Source: Enterococcus rotai
Lineage (GTDB): Bacteria > Bacillota > Bacilli > Lactobacillales > Enterococcaceae
Direction of reading: 5' to 3'
DNA: 64,000 nt
Assembly (NCBI RefSeq): GCF_001465345.1
Contig: NZ_CP013655.1
Span: 2,094,102-2,158,101 of the forward strand
Part shown: one piece after another, positions 55,080 through 63,732 of the stretch
Position numbering within the stretch: position 1 is the stretch's first letter
How the letters are laid out: each line of letters begins with the position of its first letter
Translations under genes and position numbers: made by a program
Notes under the pieces: generated by a model
Told to the model about the DNA's origin: nothing
What the model saw: the letters and a program-made list of their open reading frames with translations, nothing else
Database searches by the model: none

Positions 55080-55104
55080 ACAATTTGCACTTCGCAAATT
55101 GTTC
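55080..55104 (-). terminator. Terminator of the 6S RNA transcript
   Basis: Read on the minus strand, AACAATTTGC-GAAGT-GCAAATTGTT is a perfect stem followed by a T-run, just beyond the 6S RNA 3' end. Confidence 0.75.
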
Positions 55105-55111
55105 GAAAATC

Positions 55112-55319
55112 TAAAAAAATGGTAAAATCCGTCGATGCCGTTATTCGTCCTATAGTATTGAACCCGCAAACAAAGCAGGTGGGTTCCACGACTGACAGCT
55201 TTGAACTACCAAATGATAAGGCATGTTACCAGCTTAGGTACCAGAAGGATCCCTAGATATCAATAAAATGTTCGGTCAACACACAAAAAAGACAACGCGC
55301 ACATCACAGATTTACCATC
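55112..55319 (-). ncRNA. ssrS: 6S RNA
   Basis: A leftward transcript of about 205 bases. Its 5' segment ATGGTAAATCTGTGATG pairs with its 3' segment CATCGACGGATTTTACCAT, the closing stem of 6S RNA; inside is a GAACCC...GGGTTC type hairpin and a large unpaired centre. The promoter on the minus strand is TTGCTG, 17 bases, TATTAT (about 55351-55323), and a terminator follows. The position just downstream of rarA fits the location of 6S RNA in Firmicutes (Bacillus bsrA lies near yrvN). 6S RNA mimics open promoters and holds sigma-A RNA polymerase in stationary phase. Confidence 0.75.
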
Positions 55320-55383
55320 TTTATAATAGCACAATATAGAGCAAACAGCAATGAGAGTGCTTAAATTTGAAAGCGGATTATTG

Positions 55384-56667
55384 TTAAGTTTTCTTTCCTT
55401 GTTTCCAATCTTGGATTCGTTGATACTGTTGGTGTAATGCTTGTTCATATTTTCCAGTATCAATCGGTTCATAGTAACGAGCATTTTTTATTTTGTCTGG
55501 AAGATACTGTTGATCGACCCAAGCGTTCTCAAAATTATGAGGATAGCGATAACCAATTCCACGATTCAAATCCTTTGCACCTGAGTAATGACTATCACGC
55601 AAATGATCGGGTACATCCCCAGCTTTTCCTTCACGTATATCAGCTAAAGCAGCATCGATTGCGCTAAGCGCAGAGTTTGACTTTGGCGATAAGCATAAGT
55701 CGATCACGACACTAGCAAGTGGGATCCGAGCTTCGGGGAAACCCAATTTCTCTGCGGCTTGAACCGCTGTAATAGTTCGTGCTGCAGCTGGTGGATTACC
55801 TAAACCAATATCTTCATAGGCAATCACCATCAGGCGGCGACAAATGATCGGTAAGTCACCAGCTTCAACTAACCTAGCCAGATAATGCAGAGCCGCATCA
55901 ACGTCACTACCGCGGATCGATTTTTGAAAGGCTGAAATCACATCATAATGAGCATCACCATTTTTATCATGAGTCAGCGCTTTCCGTTGTACACATTCTT
56001 CAATGATCGAAAGGCTAATCTGAATCTCTTTATTCTCATTTTCAGGTGTTGATTTTACAGCTAACTCCAATCCATTCAATGCGCTTCGTAAGTCACCGTT
56101 TGTTGCACGAGATAGATGCTGCAATGCTTTTTCTTCTAACACAACTGGAAACTCGCCTAAACCACGTTCTTTATCAGCTAATGCTTCTTTGATGGCCTTT
56201 TGAATATCCAATTCAGTTAGTGGTTTGACCTCAAAAATTTGCGTTCTACTCCGAATCGCTGGATTGATCGTGATATAGGGATTTTCTGTTGTTGCTCCAA
56301 TCATAATGATCCGACCGCTCTCAAGGTGGGGTAATAAAAAGTCTTGCTTTGTTTTATCTAAACGATGAACTTCATCTAATAACAAGATCACAGTACCGCT
56401 CATTTTGGCTTCTTCTGCAACAATCTGTAGGTCTTTTTTCGTATCAGTTGCAGCATTCAATAAACGGAAAGCATAATTTGTGGAACCAGCAATGGCACTC
56501 GCAATACTTGTTTTACCCGTACCAGGCGGACCATATAAAATCATTGAAGAAAGCATCCGTGCTTCTACCATTCTACGAATGATTTTTCCTGGTCCAACAA
56601 GATGTTGTTGACCAACCACTTCATCTAAATTACGTGGACGCATACGATAAGCTAAAGGTTTTTGCAT
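55384..56667 (-). CDS. rarA: Replication-associated recombination protein A (AAA+ ATPase)
   Basis: A 427-residue clamp-loader-like AAA+ protein (MgsA/RarA) acting at stalled replication forks. Walker A GPPGTGKTS (about 46-54), Walker B LLLDEVHRLDK, sensor GATTENPY, and a C-terminal tetramerisation domain with FPEARIPLASVVIDLCLSPKSN. AAGGAGG precedes the ATG. It has a long 5' leader (about 270 bases) with repeats and a terminator-like hairpin. Confidence 0.94.
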   Translation of the reverse strand: MQKPLAYRMRPRNLDEVVGQQHLVGPGKIIRRMVEARMLSSMILYGPPGTGKTSIASAIAGSTNYAFRLLNAATDTKKDLQIVAEEAKMSGTVILLLDEVHRLDKTKQDFLLPHLESGRIIMIGATTENPYITINPAIRSRTQIFEVKPLTELDIQKAIKEALADKERGLGEFPVVLEEKALQHLSRATNGDLRSALNGLELAVKSTPENENKEIQISLSIIEECVQRKALTHDKNGDAHYDVISAFQKSIRGSDVDAALHYLARLVEAGDLPIICRRLMVIAYEDIGLGNPPAAARTITAVQAAEKLGFPEARIPLASVVIDLCLSPKSNSALSAIDAALADIREGKAGDVPDHLRDSHYSGAKDLNRGIGYRYPHNFENAWVDQQYLPDKIKNARYYEPIDTGKYEQALHQQYQRIQDWKQGKKT

Positions 56668-56685
56668 AGTTGGACCTCCTTATTT

Positions 56686-56705
56686 AAAAGCGTAGCAGGC
56701 TCGTT
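56686..56705. repeat. 20-base direct repeat, copy 1, in the rarA leader
   Basis: AAAAGCGTAGCAGGCTCGTT is repeated exactly at 56891-56910, 205 bases away. Confidence 0.85.
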
Positions 56706-56726
56706 CAGCTTCGACAGAAAAATAGG

Positions 56727-56766
56727 AAAAACTAACTGAGGCGCTCTTTGCCTCATTTTAGTTTTT
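56727..56766. terminator. Terminator-like hairpin between divergent rarA and the glycosylase gene
   Basis: AAAAACTAACTGAGGC pairs with GCCTCATTTTAGTTTTT across 7 bases, with A and T tracts on either side, so it could end transcription in both directions. Because it lies within the apparent rarA leader it may act as an attenuator. Confidence 0.55.
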
Positions 56767-56890
56767 ATCTTTTTCCGAGAAGCTAGCTTGCGTAGCTAGA
56801 TAACATACGGTAACAACGTTTCTTTCAGTCACCTTGTACCAATCAATATCAACTCATCACTTCGTTGTATTTCTTGGCATGTTTCAAAGC

Positions 56891-56910
56891 AAAAGCGTAG
56901 CAGGCTCGTT
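56891..56910. repeat. 20-base direct repeat, copy 2, in the rarA leader
   Basis: An exact copy of 56686-56705. The interval 56668-57093 otherwise has no gene; a minus-strand extended -10 TGGTATAAT lies at about 56946-56956. Confidence 0.85.
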
Positions 56911-57093
56911 TAACCTACACGGCTTAATAATAATTTCTTTATCCATTCATTATACCACAAAGAACGTACGTTTGTATTAGCCGTTGATTTGCCAGTCAAA
57001 ACAAGAAAAAATCAGCTTTTATCTAACAAATCGTTTCTTCTTTCAATGGATAATAGGCTTAGATTCGTGTATTATAGGAGGTGGTGAAAAATA

Positions 57094-57732
57094 ATGAATG
57101 ACACAATAAATATTTTTAATACAAAATCAACAGAAGAAATTGCTCAATTTTTATTGGGAATGTACTTAGAACACGAAACAGCAGCTGGTACCCTTGCAGG
57201 TTATATTGTGGATACAGAAGCTTATCTTGGGCCAGAAGATGAAGCAGCCCATAGTTTTGGGTTGCGGGATACTCCTCGTTTAAAAGCAATGTATGAAAAG
57301 CCGGGAACGATTTATTTATATACTATGCATACCCATCTGATTTTAAATATGGTGACCCAAGAAAAAGGGAAACCTCAAGGAGTCATGATTCGTGCGATTG
57401 AACCAGTTGAAGGCATCGATAGAATGCAAATAAACCGTAATGGACGAACAGGCATCGAGTTATCGAATGGACCTGGCAAATTGGTCGCTGCTTTAGGTAT
57501 CGATAGAGACTTATATGGAGAGTCGATTTTTGACAGCTCTTTACGAATTGTGCCTGAAAAAAGAAGAACACCCAAGCAAATTATCTCACTGCCTAGAATT
57601 GGCATTCCGAATAAAGGAATTTGGACAGAATTACCGTTACGATATGTTGTTTCAGGTAATCCTTATATTTCTAAGCAACGAAGAAGTGATATCGATCAAA
57701 AGGCTTTTGGCTGGAAGGAAGAAACCAAATGA
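57094..57732 (+). CDS. 3-methyladenine DNA glycosylase (MPG/AAG family)
   Basis: A 212-residue monofunctional glycosylase of the AAG fold that removes alkylated purines and starts base excision repair. The catalytic Glu lies in VDTEAYLGPEDEAAHSF, with a Tyr/His-containing pocket in TIYLYTMHTHLILNMV. Complete length. GGAGGTGG precedes the ATG. Overlaps the following gene by 4 bases. Confidence 0.92.
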   Translation: MNDTINIFNTKSTEEIAQFLLGMYLEHETAAGTLAGYIVDTEAYLGPEDEAAHSFGLRDTPRLKAMYEKPGTIYLYTMHTHLILNMVTQEKGKPQGVMIRAIEPVEGIDRMQINRNGRTGIELSNGPGKLVAALGIDRDLYGESIFDSSLRIVPEKRRTPKQIISLPRIGIPNKGIWTELPLRYVVSGNPYISKQRRSDIDQKAFGWKEETK

Positions 57733-58214
57733 AAAAACCAACAATGTTAACTTATTTAGACCAACTAATTACCAAAGATATTACAGAATATGATGTCGCA
57801 CTTGACTGGAATACCAGAAATCATTCAATCGAAGTGGTTTTCCGCTTATTCGCTGAAAATACTGCTCATGAACAAATTGACGATGCGACAGGAACTGTTT
57901 CTGAAGAAGAAATCATTGAATTTGAGGATGGTGTTTTATTTTATAATCCTGCAAAAACTTCAGTAGATGAAAACGACTATTTAGCTGTTATCCCTTATGA
58001 AGGCAAGAAAGGCATCAAACAATATGTATTAGATGGTTTTGTTACGTATTTAAATGAGGTACTGACGGAAGGACAAAGTGACTTGTTAGATTTTTTAACA
58101 GAGGAAGATCAGGAAGTGTTTGAACTAAAATGGTCGGATGAAGCCTTTGAAAGAGCTGTAGAACAATATCAAAAAGCTGATGGCGACACATATATCGCTT
58201 ATCCAAGCTATTAA
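57729..58214 (+). CDS. DUF3013 family protein
   Basis: A 161-residue acidic cytosolic protein of DUF3013, a Lactobacillales family usually found directly before prmA. The pattern LTYLDQLITKDITEYDVALDWN and YEGKKGIKQYVLDGFVTYLNEVL fits. Function unknown. Translationally coupled (ATGA) to the glycosylase gene. Confidence 0.78.
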   Translation: MKKPTMLTYLDQLITKDITEYDVALDWNTRNHSIEVVFRLFAENTAHEQIDDATGTVSEEEIIEFEDGVLFYNPAKTSVDENDYLAVIPYEGKKGIKQYVLDGFVTYLNEVLTEGQSDLLDFLTEEDQEVFELKWSDEAFERAVEQYQKADGDTYIAYPSY

Positions 58215-58228
58215 AAAGAGGTGATCAT

Positions 58229-59176
58229 ATGAAATGGACAGAAGTAAAAGTTGAGACAGCCAGTGAAGCGGTTGAAGCAATTTCAAATATTATGATGGAG
58301 GCAGGTGCCAGTGGTGTTGCCATCGAAGATTCTTTAGATGTGGAAAATTTTCAAAGTGATCTTTACGGAGAGTTGCTAGACAAAGAGCAATTCACACATA
58401 TCAAAGACGGCGCTTTAGTAATGGCTTATTTTCCTGAAACAACTTTTTTACCAGAAATATTGCCTTTTATCAAAGAAAGCATTACTCGTTTACCAGAATT
58501 TGGTTTAAGCATTGGGAAAAATGATGTAACCGTAAGTGAAGTCGCTGAAAGTGATTGGGCTACTGCCTGGAAAAAATATTATCACCCAGTGCGAGTTACT
58601 CGCTTTTTAACGATCGTGCCGAGTTGGGAAAAGTATGAAGCCCAAGATGAGTTTGAAAAAATTATAACACTAGATCCAGGAATGGCGTTTGGGACAGGAA
58701 CACATCCAACCACTCGCTTAACGTTACAAGCATTAGAAACAGTATTACGCGGTGGTGAAACTTTACTGGACGTTGGAACGGGATCTGGCGTATTGAGTAT
58801 TGCTAGTAAATATCTGGGCGCTAAAAATGTCTATGCTTATGATCTAGATGAAGTTGCTGTGACGGCTGCCAAAGAGAATATGGACATGAATCCGATTGCC
58901 AGCGATGTTCAGGTTTCTGCAAATGACTTACTTAAAGAAGTAACGATTGAAGCAGATGTGATCGTAGCCAATATTTTAGCAGATATCATAACTTTGATGA
59001 TCGAAGATGCTTGGCGTTTATTGAAAAATGATGGTACCTTGATCGTTTCGGGAATCATTCATGAGAAAAAAGCGATGGTCATTGAAAAAATGACTGAACA
59101 GGGTTTCCTTGTAGAGCAAGTTTTCCAACAAGGGGATTGGTATGCGATTATATTAAAGAAAACAGAGGAAGAGTAA
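58229..59176 (+). CDS. prmA: Ribosomal protein L11 methyltransferase
   Basis: A 315-residue enzyme trimethylating L11, with an N-terminal substrate-binding domain and a class I methyltransferase domain: LDPGMAFGTGTHPTTRL, motif I LLDVGTGSGVLSIAS, and VANILADII. AAGAGGTGA precedes the ATG. One base from rsmE; genes from the glycosylase to the DeoC-like gene appear cotranscribed. Confidence 0.96.
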   Translation: MKWTEVKVETASEAVEAISNIMMEAGASGVAIEDSLDVENFQSDLYGELLDKEQFTHIKDGALVMAYFPETTFLPEILPFIKESITRLPEFGLSIGKNDVTVSEVAESDWATAWKKYYHPVRVTRFLTIVPSWEKYEAQDEFEKIITLDPGMAFGTGTHPTTRLTLQALETVLRGGETLLDVGTGSGVLSIASKYLGAKNVYAYDLDEVAVTAAKENMDMNPIASDVQVSANDLLKEVTIEADVIVANILADIITLMIEDAWRLLKNDGTLIVSGIIHEKKAMVIEKMTEQGFLVEQVFQQGDWYAIILKKTEEE

Positions 59177-59177
59177 G

Positions 59178-59927
59178 ATGCAACGCTACTTTTTAACTGA
59201 GCCTTATGAAGCCAAAGCACAGTATCGAATCACAGGAGAAAACTATCATCATATCGTGCGAGTGATGCGGATGGAGCCTCAACAACAAGTGTTTTTAGCT
59301 TTTAGTGACCGATTGGCAATCATTGCTGAAATAACCGATATTACGGAAGAAGCAGTTTATTTAAAAGAAATTAGTAAAGAACAAGCTGAAAAAGAGTTGC
59401 CTATTAATGTTACGATTGCTTGTGGTTATCCTAAAGGGGACAAACTGGAATGGGTCGTTCAAAAAGGAACTGAGCTTGGTAGTCATAAATTTATTGGGTT
59501 TCCGGCTAAAACGTCCGTTGTTAAATGGGATCATAAAAAGCTGGCTAAAAAAACAGAGCGCTTGAAAAAAATTGCTATAGAAGCAGCTGAGCAATCACAT
59601 CGTCAGTTTGCGCCAGATGTTGTATTATTAGAACAAGAGCAAGCGTTGATCGATGTTTTTTCTAGTTACGATAAAGTGTTGATTGCTTACGAAGAGTCTG
59701 CAAAAATTGGGGAACGCAGTCTTTTTGCAACGGCACTTTCGGAATTGGCACAGGGTGAATCGCTTTTGATCATCTTTGGTCCAGAGGGAGGCTTTGCTCC
59801 TGCGGAAATAGCAGAATTTCAAAATCACGGCGGTATTATTTGTGGATTAGGACCGCGTATTTTACGAACAGAGACGGCGCCATTATATGCGTTGAGTGCA
59901 ATTAGTTATCAATTTGAATTAGTGTAA
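59178..59927 (+). CDS. rsmE: 16S rRNA (uracil-1498-N3)-methyltransferase
   Basis: A 249-residue SPOUT methyltransferase. The N-terminal PUA-like part (MQRYFLTEPYEA, HHIVRVMRM) is followed by the knotted SAM site LLIIFGPEGGF and LGPRILRTETAPLYALS. Directly follows prmA, the common order in Firmicutes. Confidence 0.95.
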   Translation: MQRYFLTEPYEAKAQYRITGENYHHIVRVMRMEPQQQVFLAFSDRLAIIAEITDITEEAVYLKEISKEQAEKELPINVTIACGYPKGDKLEWVVQKGTELGSHKFIGFPAKTSVVKWDHKKLAKKTERLKKIAIEAAEQSHRQFAPDVVLLEQEQALIDVFSSYDKVLIAYEESAKIGERSLFATALSELAQGESLLIIFGPEGGFAPAEIAEFQNHGGIICGLGPRILRTETAPLYALSAISYQFELV

Positions 59928-59944
59928 GGTTTAGGGGGTTTTTT

Positions 59945-60592
59945 ATGGAGTTAGAGTTGCAAAGACTGTCAATTATGTTAATGGATCCGGAACTGACGGA
60001 TCAACAGTTTACAGAAGAAATCCTGTTCTTAAAGGAGTTTTCTGTGCGTTCTATTTTTGTTTTACCATACAATGTTGCAAGAGCAAAACAGTTATTAACT
60101 GGAACTATGATCCAAGTAGGTAGCTTTGTTGATTTTCCGTTAGGCGGCGGAACGTTAGCTAAAAAGGCGTTTGAAACAGGACAGTTGTATAGAGATGGGG
60201 CAGCAGATGTTTTTGTAACAATGGCACCTGATCAACTAGAAATTTATGGTAATGAAAGTTATCAAGCTTTAGAACAACTATCATTTGGGCGGAATGCACT
60301 GGGATTCTTTTTAGATAGCAGCCACTTGACAGATGACCAAAAACAACGATTAACGATGGATCTAGCAGAATTAAAAATCAATGCGATTTCATTAGGATTA
60401 AATTTAACGATGGAGCAAGCAATCTATGATATGAGTATTTTCCGAACGGGTCGACGAAAGCAAATGACCTTTCAAGTAAACGTAAAAGCACCAACATTAC
60501 TTGAGATCGAGCTTCTTTTTCAAGCAGGAGCCTCTTATATCGGTATTAGCAATGGTCGTGAGATTTTACCGTTGATTTCAAAATGGAGTTAA
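59945..60592 (+). CDS. Degenerate DeoC-like (deoxyribose-phosphate aldolase fold) protein
   Basis: A 215-residue protein whose first half follows the DeoC pattern (LTDQQFTEEILFLKEFSVRSIFVLPYNV, then VGSFVDFPLGGGTLAKKAFETG and a GAADVFVTM strand), and whose end (VNVKAPTLLEIELLFQAGASYIGISNG) resembles the DeoC phosphate-binding end. The Schiff-base lysine motif KTSTGF and the Asp of IDMV are not visible, so aldolase activity is doubtful. It follows rsmE by 18 bases behind GGGGG. A regulatory or lost-function paralogue is possible. Confidence 0.55.
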   Translation: MELELQRLSIMLMDPELTDQQFTEEILFLKEFSVRSIFVLPYNVARAKQLLTGTMIQVGSFVDFPLGGGTLAKKAFETGQLYRDGAADVFVTMAPDQLEIYGNESYQALEQLSFGRNALGFFLDSSHLTDDQKQRLTMDLAELKINAISLGLNLTMEQAIYDMSIFRTGRRKQMTFQVNVKAPTLLEIELLFQAGASYIGISNGREILPLISKWS

Positions 60593-60603
60593 AATTTGAG
60601 GAA

Positions 60604-60632
60604 TTGAAAATCCAGAAAAATGTTAGTATAAT
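60604..60632 (+). promoter_or_regulatory. Promoter upstream of rsh
   Basis: TTGAAA at 60604-60609, a 17-base spacer and TATAAT at 60627-60632 form a strong sigma-A promoter, about 300 bases before the rsh start. Confidence 0.75.
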
Positions 60633-60642
60633 AAAAGAGATT

Positions 60643-60682
60643 GGAAGTGCTACTGTTTCAAGTGGTGCTTTTCTTTTTTTAA
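60643..60682 (+). terminator. Early terminator/attenuator in the rsh leader
   Basis: AAGTGCTACT-GTTTCA-AGTGGTGCTT (with G-T pairs) is followed by a T-rich run. It starts only about 10 bases after the expected transcription start, so it would yield a very short RNA or act as an attenuator. Confidence 0.6.
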
Positions 60683-60707
60683 AAGATCGATTATTTACAT
60701 AAATAAA

Positions 60708-60929
60708 GATATCGGACCCAAAAGTAAAAGGAGTACTTCTATTCTAGGAAGCGAAGCGATGTAGAGATAGAGGATATCGGACCCAAAAGTAAAAGGAGTA
60801 CCTCTATTCTAGGAAGCGAAGCGATGTAGAGATAGAGGATATCGGACCCAAAAGTAAAAGGAGTACCTCTATTCTAGGAAGCGAAGCGACGTAGAGATAG
60901 CGGATATCGGACCCAAAAGTAAAAGGAGT
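60708..60929 (+). repeat. 65-bp tandem hairpin repeats in the rsh leader
   Basis: Three full 65-base units begin with GATATCGGACCCAAAAG at 60708, 60773 and 60838, and a fourth partial unit at 60903 runs into the rsh start. Units differ by only a few bases. Each contains AAAAGGAG, and each full unit can fold CCTCTATTCT...AGAGATAGAGG into a hairpin with the GGAAGCGAAGCGATGT loop. In the partial unit AAAAGGAG is the ribosome binding site of rsh. Confidence 0.95.
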
Positions 60930-60936
60930 GAGAACC

Positions 60937-63150
60937 ATGCCAAAAGAGGAGATTATGACAGGACCTGGAGTCATTAAGCTCGTATCAAAATATATGGCGC
61001 CTCAACATGTTGCGTTTGTTCAAAAAGCCTGCGATTACGCAGAAAAAGCGCATGAGGGTCAAGTTAGACAGTCAGGTGAACCTTATTTTATCCATCCAAT
61101 CCAAGTGGCTGGAATTTTAGCTGAATTACGGATGGATCCACATACTGTTGCGACAGGATTTTTACATGATGTAGTAGAAGATACTGACGTAACACTTGAA
61201 GATCTAGCAAATGAATTTGGTGCAGACGTTGCGATGTTAGTAGATGGCGTGACCAAACTTGGTAAAATAAAATATAAATCTCACGAAGAACAATTAGCTG
61301 AAAATCACCGGAAAATGTTGTTAGCAATGGCGCAAGATTTACGTGTGATCATGGTGAAATTAGCTGACCGCTTGCACAATATGCGCACACTAAAACATTT
61401 GCGGGAAGATAAACAACGTCGGATTGCACAAGAAACAATCGAAATCTATGCACCGCTTGCCCATCGTTTAGGGATCAGCCGGATCAAGTGGGAACTGGAA
61501 GATACCGCGTTACGCTATATCAATCCAAACCAATATTACCGAATCGTTAATTTAATGCAAAGTAAAAGAGACGAACGGGAAGCCTATGTTGAAGAAGCTG
61601 TGGAAGACATTCGTTTAGCGACAGAAGATTTAGATATTTATGCTGAAATTTATGGACGTCCAAAACATATTTACTCGATTTATCGCAAAATGAAAGATCA
61701 GAAAAAACAATTCAATGAAATTTATGATTTATTGGCAATCCGTGTAATCGTTGATTCGATCAAAGATTGTTATGCTGTCTTAGGAGCGATTCACACAAAA
61801 TGGACCCCCATGCCTGGACGCTTTAAAGACTATATTGCCATGCCAAAAGCTAATATGTATCAATCGATCCATACGACCGTTATCGGACCAAAAGGAAACC
61901 CTGTAGAAGTCCAAATCAGGACGCACGAAATGCATCAAATCGCTGAGTTCGGGGTTGCGGCTCACTGGGCTTATAAGGAAGGGAAGACTGAAAAAGTCGA
62001 TGAAGATAATGATACGAAACAATTGAGTTGGTTCCGTGAAATTCTGGAACTACAAGATGAAAGCTACGATGCTTCTGAATTTATGGAAAGTGTTAAAGGT
62101 GATATTTTCAGCGATAAAGTCTATGTTTTCACTCCAACTGGTGAAGTGACCGAATTGCCGAAAGGCTCTGGCCCGTTAGACTTTGCTTATAGTGTGCATA
62201 CTGAAATCGGGAACAAAACAACGGGTGCCAAAGTCAATGGAAAAATGGTCCAATTGGATTACACACTGAAAAATGGAGATATCATTGAAGTTTTGACCTC
62301 GCCAAACTCCTTTGGCCCAAGTCGTGACTGGTTGAAAATGGTTGCGACCAGTAAGGCGCGAAACAAAATCAAACGATTCTTTAAAGTTCAAGATCGTGAA
62401 GTCAACATTATCAAAGGTCACGACGCCATCAGTAAGTACTTGATCGAACACGGTTTTACGCCAAAAGAATTTCTAAGTAAAACGAAAATGGCGGAAGCAC
62501 TAGATCGTTTTAATTTCCAAACAGAAGATGATCTTTATGCGGCTGTTGGTTACGGTGAAATCAGTGCTCAAGTGGTCTTTAATCGTTTAACAGAAAAAGA
62601 ACGAAAAGAGCAAGAAATCGAACGCCAAAAACAAGAAGCAGAAGAATTAATGACACAACCTGTCAAAAAAGAATCCGATAAGATGAAAGTTCGTCATGAG
62701 GGCGGCATCGTGATTCAAGGTGTTGAAAATCTGCTTGTTCGTATCAGTCGTTGTTGTAATCCTGTTCCTGGGGATGAAATCGTCGGATACATCACAAAAG
62801 GCCGTGGGGTTTCAATTCATAGAGCTGATTGTCCTAACGTGCAACATCAAGAAGAACTTGCCCAACGCTTGATAGAAGTGGAATGGGAAGATACTGACAA
62901 TTCGAATAAAGAGTATGATGCTGATTTAGAGATTTACGGCTATAATCGCAGTGGATTACTGAATGATGTCTTACAAGTCATCAGTTCAATGACTAAAAAT
63001 TTAGTGAGTGTAGAAGCCAAACCGACTAAAAATAAAATGGCGATGATCCACGTCACAGTGAAGATTCAAAATCTAGCACATTTGAAAACAATCGTAGATA
63101 AAATCAAAAATATACCGGACGTTTATAATGTCCGTCGTACCAATGGCTAG
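60937..63150 (+). CDS. relA: Bifunctional (p)ppGpp synthetase/hydrolase Rsh (RelA/SpoT)
   Basis: A 737-residue stringent-response enzyme. Hydrolase HD domain with HPIQVAGIL (H53) and LHDVVEDTD (H77, D78); synthetase domain with [13 protein letters not shown] and [24 protein letters not shown] domain around 395-455; a Cys-containing [12 protein letters not shown] zinc-finger-like part; a C-terminal ACT domain. All hydrolase residues are kept, so it should be bifunctional. ATG at 60937 lies 8 bases after AAAAGGAG; the GTG at 60928 is too close to it. Confidence 0.96.
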   Translation: MPKEEIMTGPGVIKLVSKYMAPQHVAFVQKACDYAEKAHEGQVRQSGEPYFIHPIQVAGILAELRMDPHTVATGFLHDVVEDTDVTLEDLANEFGADVAMLVDGVTKLGKIKYKSHEEQLAENHRKMLLAMAQDLRVIMVKLADRLHNMRTLKHLREDKQRRIAQETIEIYAPLAHRLGISRIKWELEDTALRYINPNQYYRIVNLMQSKRDEREAYVEEAVEDIRLATEDLDIYAEIYGRPKHIYSIYRKMKDQKKQFNEIYDLLAIRVIVDSIKDCYAVLGAIHTKWTPMPGRFKDYIAMPKANMYQSIHTTVIGPKGNPVEVQIRTHEMHQIAEFGVAAHWAYKEGKTEKVDEDNDTKQLSWFREILELQDESYDASEFMESVKGDIFSDKVYVFTPTGEVTELPKGSGPLDFAYSVHTEIGNKTTGAKVNGKMVQLDYTLKNGDIIEVLTSPNSFGPSRDWLKMVATSKARNKIKRFFKVQDREVNIIKGHDAISKYLIEHGFTPKEFLSKTKMAEALDRFNFQTEDDLYAAVGYGEISAQVVFNRLTEKERKEQEIERQKQEAEELMTQPVKKESDKMKVRHEGGIVIQGVENLLVRISRCCNPVPGDEIVGYITKGRGVSIHRADCPNVQHQEELAQRLIEVEWEDTDNSNKEYDADLEIYGYNRSGLLNDVLQVISSMTKNLVSVEAKPTKNKMAMIHVTVKIQNLAHLKTIVDKIKNIPDVYNVRRTNG

Positions 63151-63161
63151 GAGGTATAAAT

Positions 63162-63608
63162 ATGAGAGCAGTGATTCAGCGTGTAACACAAGCTGAAGTG
63201 GTGATCGAGCAACAAAGTGTTGGAAAAATCGGCCAAGGATTTATGATTTTATTGGGAATCCATGAATCAGATACAATAGAGGATGTGGCTTATCTAGTTC
63301 GTAAAATCAGTAAACTTCGTGTATTTGAAGATGATGGCGGTAAAATGAATCTAAGTCTGCAAGAGATTAATGGGAGTATTTTAAGTGTTTCTCAATTCAC
63401 CTTATATGCAGATACGAAAAAAGGCAACCGCCCTAGCTTTATCGAAGCAGCTCGACCGGAAGTCGCAATTCCTTTATATGAGCAATTCAATAAACAATTG
63501 AAAGAATTGGCGATCCCTGTAGAGACAGGTGAATTTGGAGCTGATATGAAAGTATCATTGATCAACGATGGACCAGTAACGATCATTATTGACACAAAAG
63601 ATAAATAA
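63162..63608 (+). CDS. dtd: D-aminoacyl-tRNA deacylase
   Basis: A 148-residue DTD enzyme that removes D-amino acids from tRNA. The conserved SQFTLYAD and [10 protein letters not shown] (GPVT motif with cis-Pro) are present, as is [11 protein letters not shown]. Directly follows rsh by 12 bases with AGGAGGT upstream, the standard order in Firmicutes. Confidence 0.95.
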   Translation: MRAVIQRVTQAEVVIEQQSVGKIGQGFMILLGIHESDTIEDVAYLVRKISKLRVFEDDGGKMNLSLQEINGSILSVSQFTLYADTKKGNRPSFIEAARPEVAIPLYEQFNKQLKELAIPVETGEFGADMKVSLINDGPVTIIIDTKDK

Positions 63609-63612
63609 CAGA

Positions 63613-63657
63613 AACATCATTCCTGAAGGTATTTGCGGGGGAATGATGTTTTTTTTA
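63613..63657 (+). terminator. Terminator of the rsh-dtd operon
   Basis: AACATCATTCC and GGAATGATGTT pair around a 16-base loop, followed by T residues. Confidence 0.85.
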
Positions 63658-63732
63658 TAAGTTATAAGGAAAGTCACATTAAGGTAGAAATGCTTGGTAT
63701 AATGAAGTATCAAGCGATTGTTGAGGTGTACA

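Noticed and set aside
55260-55484. 74-codon minus-strand frame between rarA and 6S RNA
   Set aside because: It covers the end of rarA, the 6S RNA promoter and the 6S RNA 5' end, and has no start signal.
60708-60929. CRISPR-like array
   Set aside because: The 65-base units are directly tandem with no unique spacers and no cas genes nearby.
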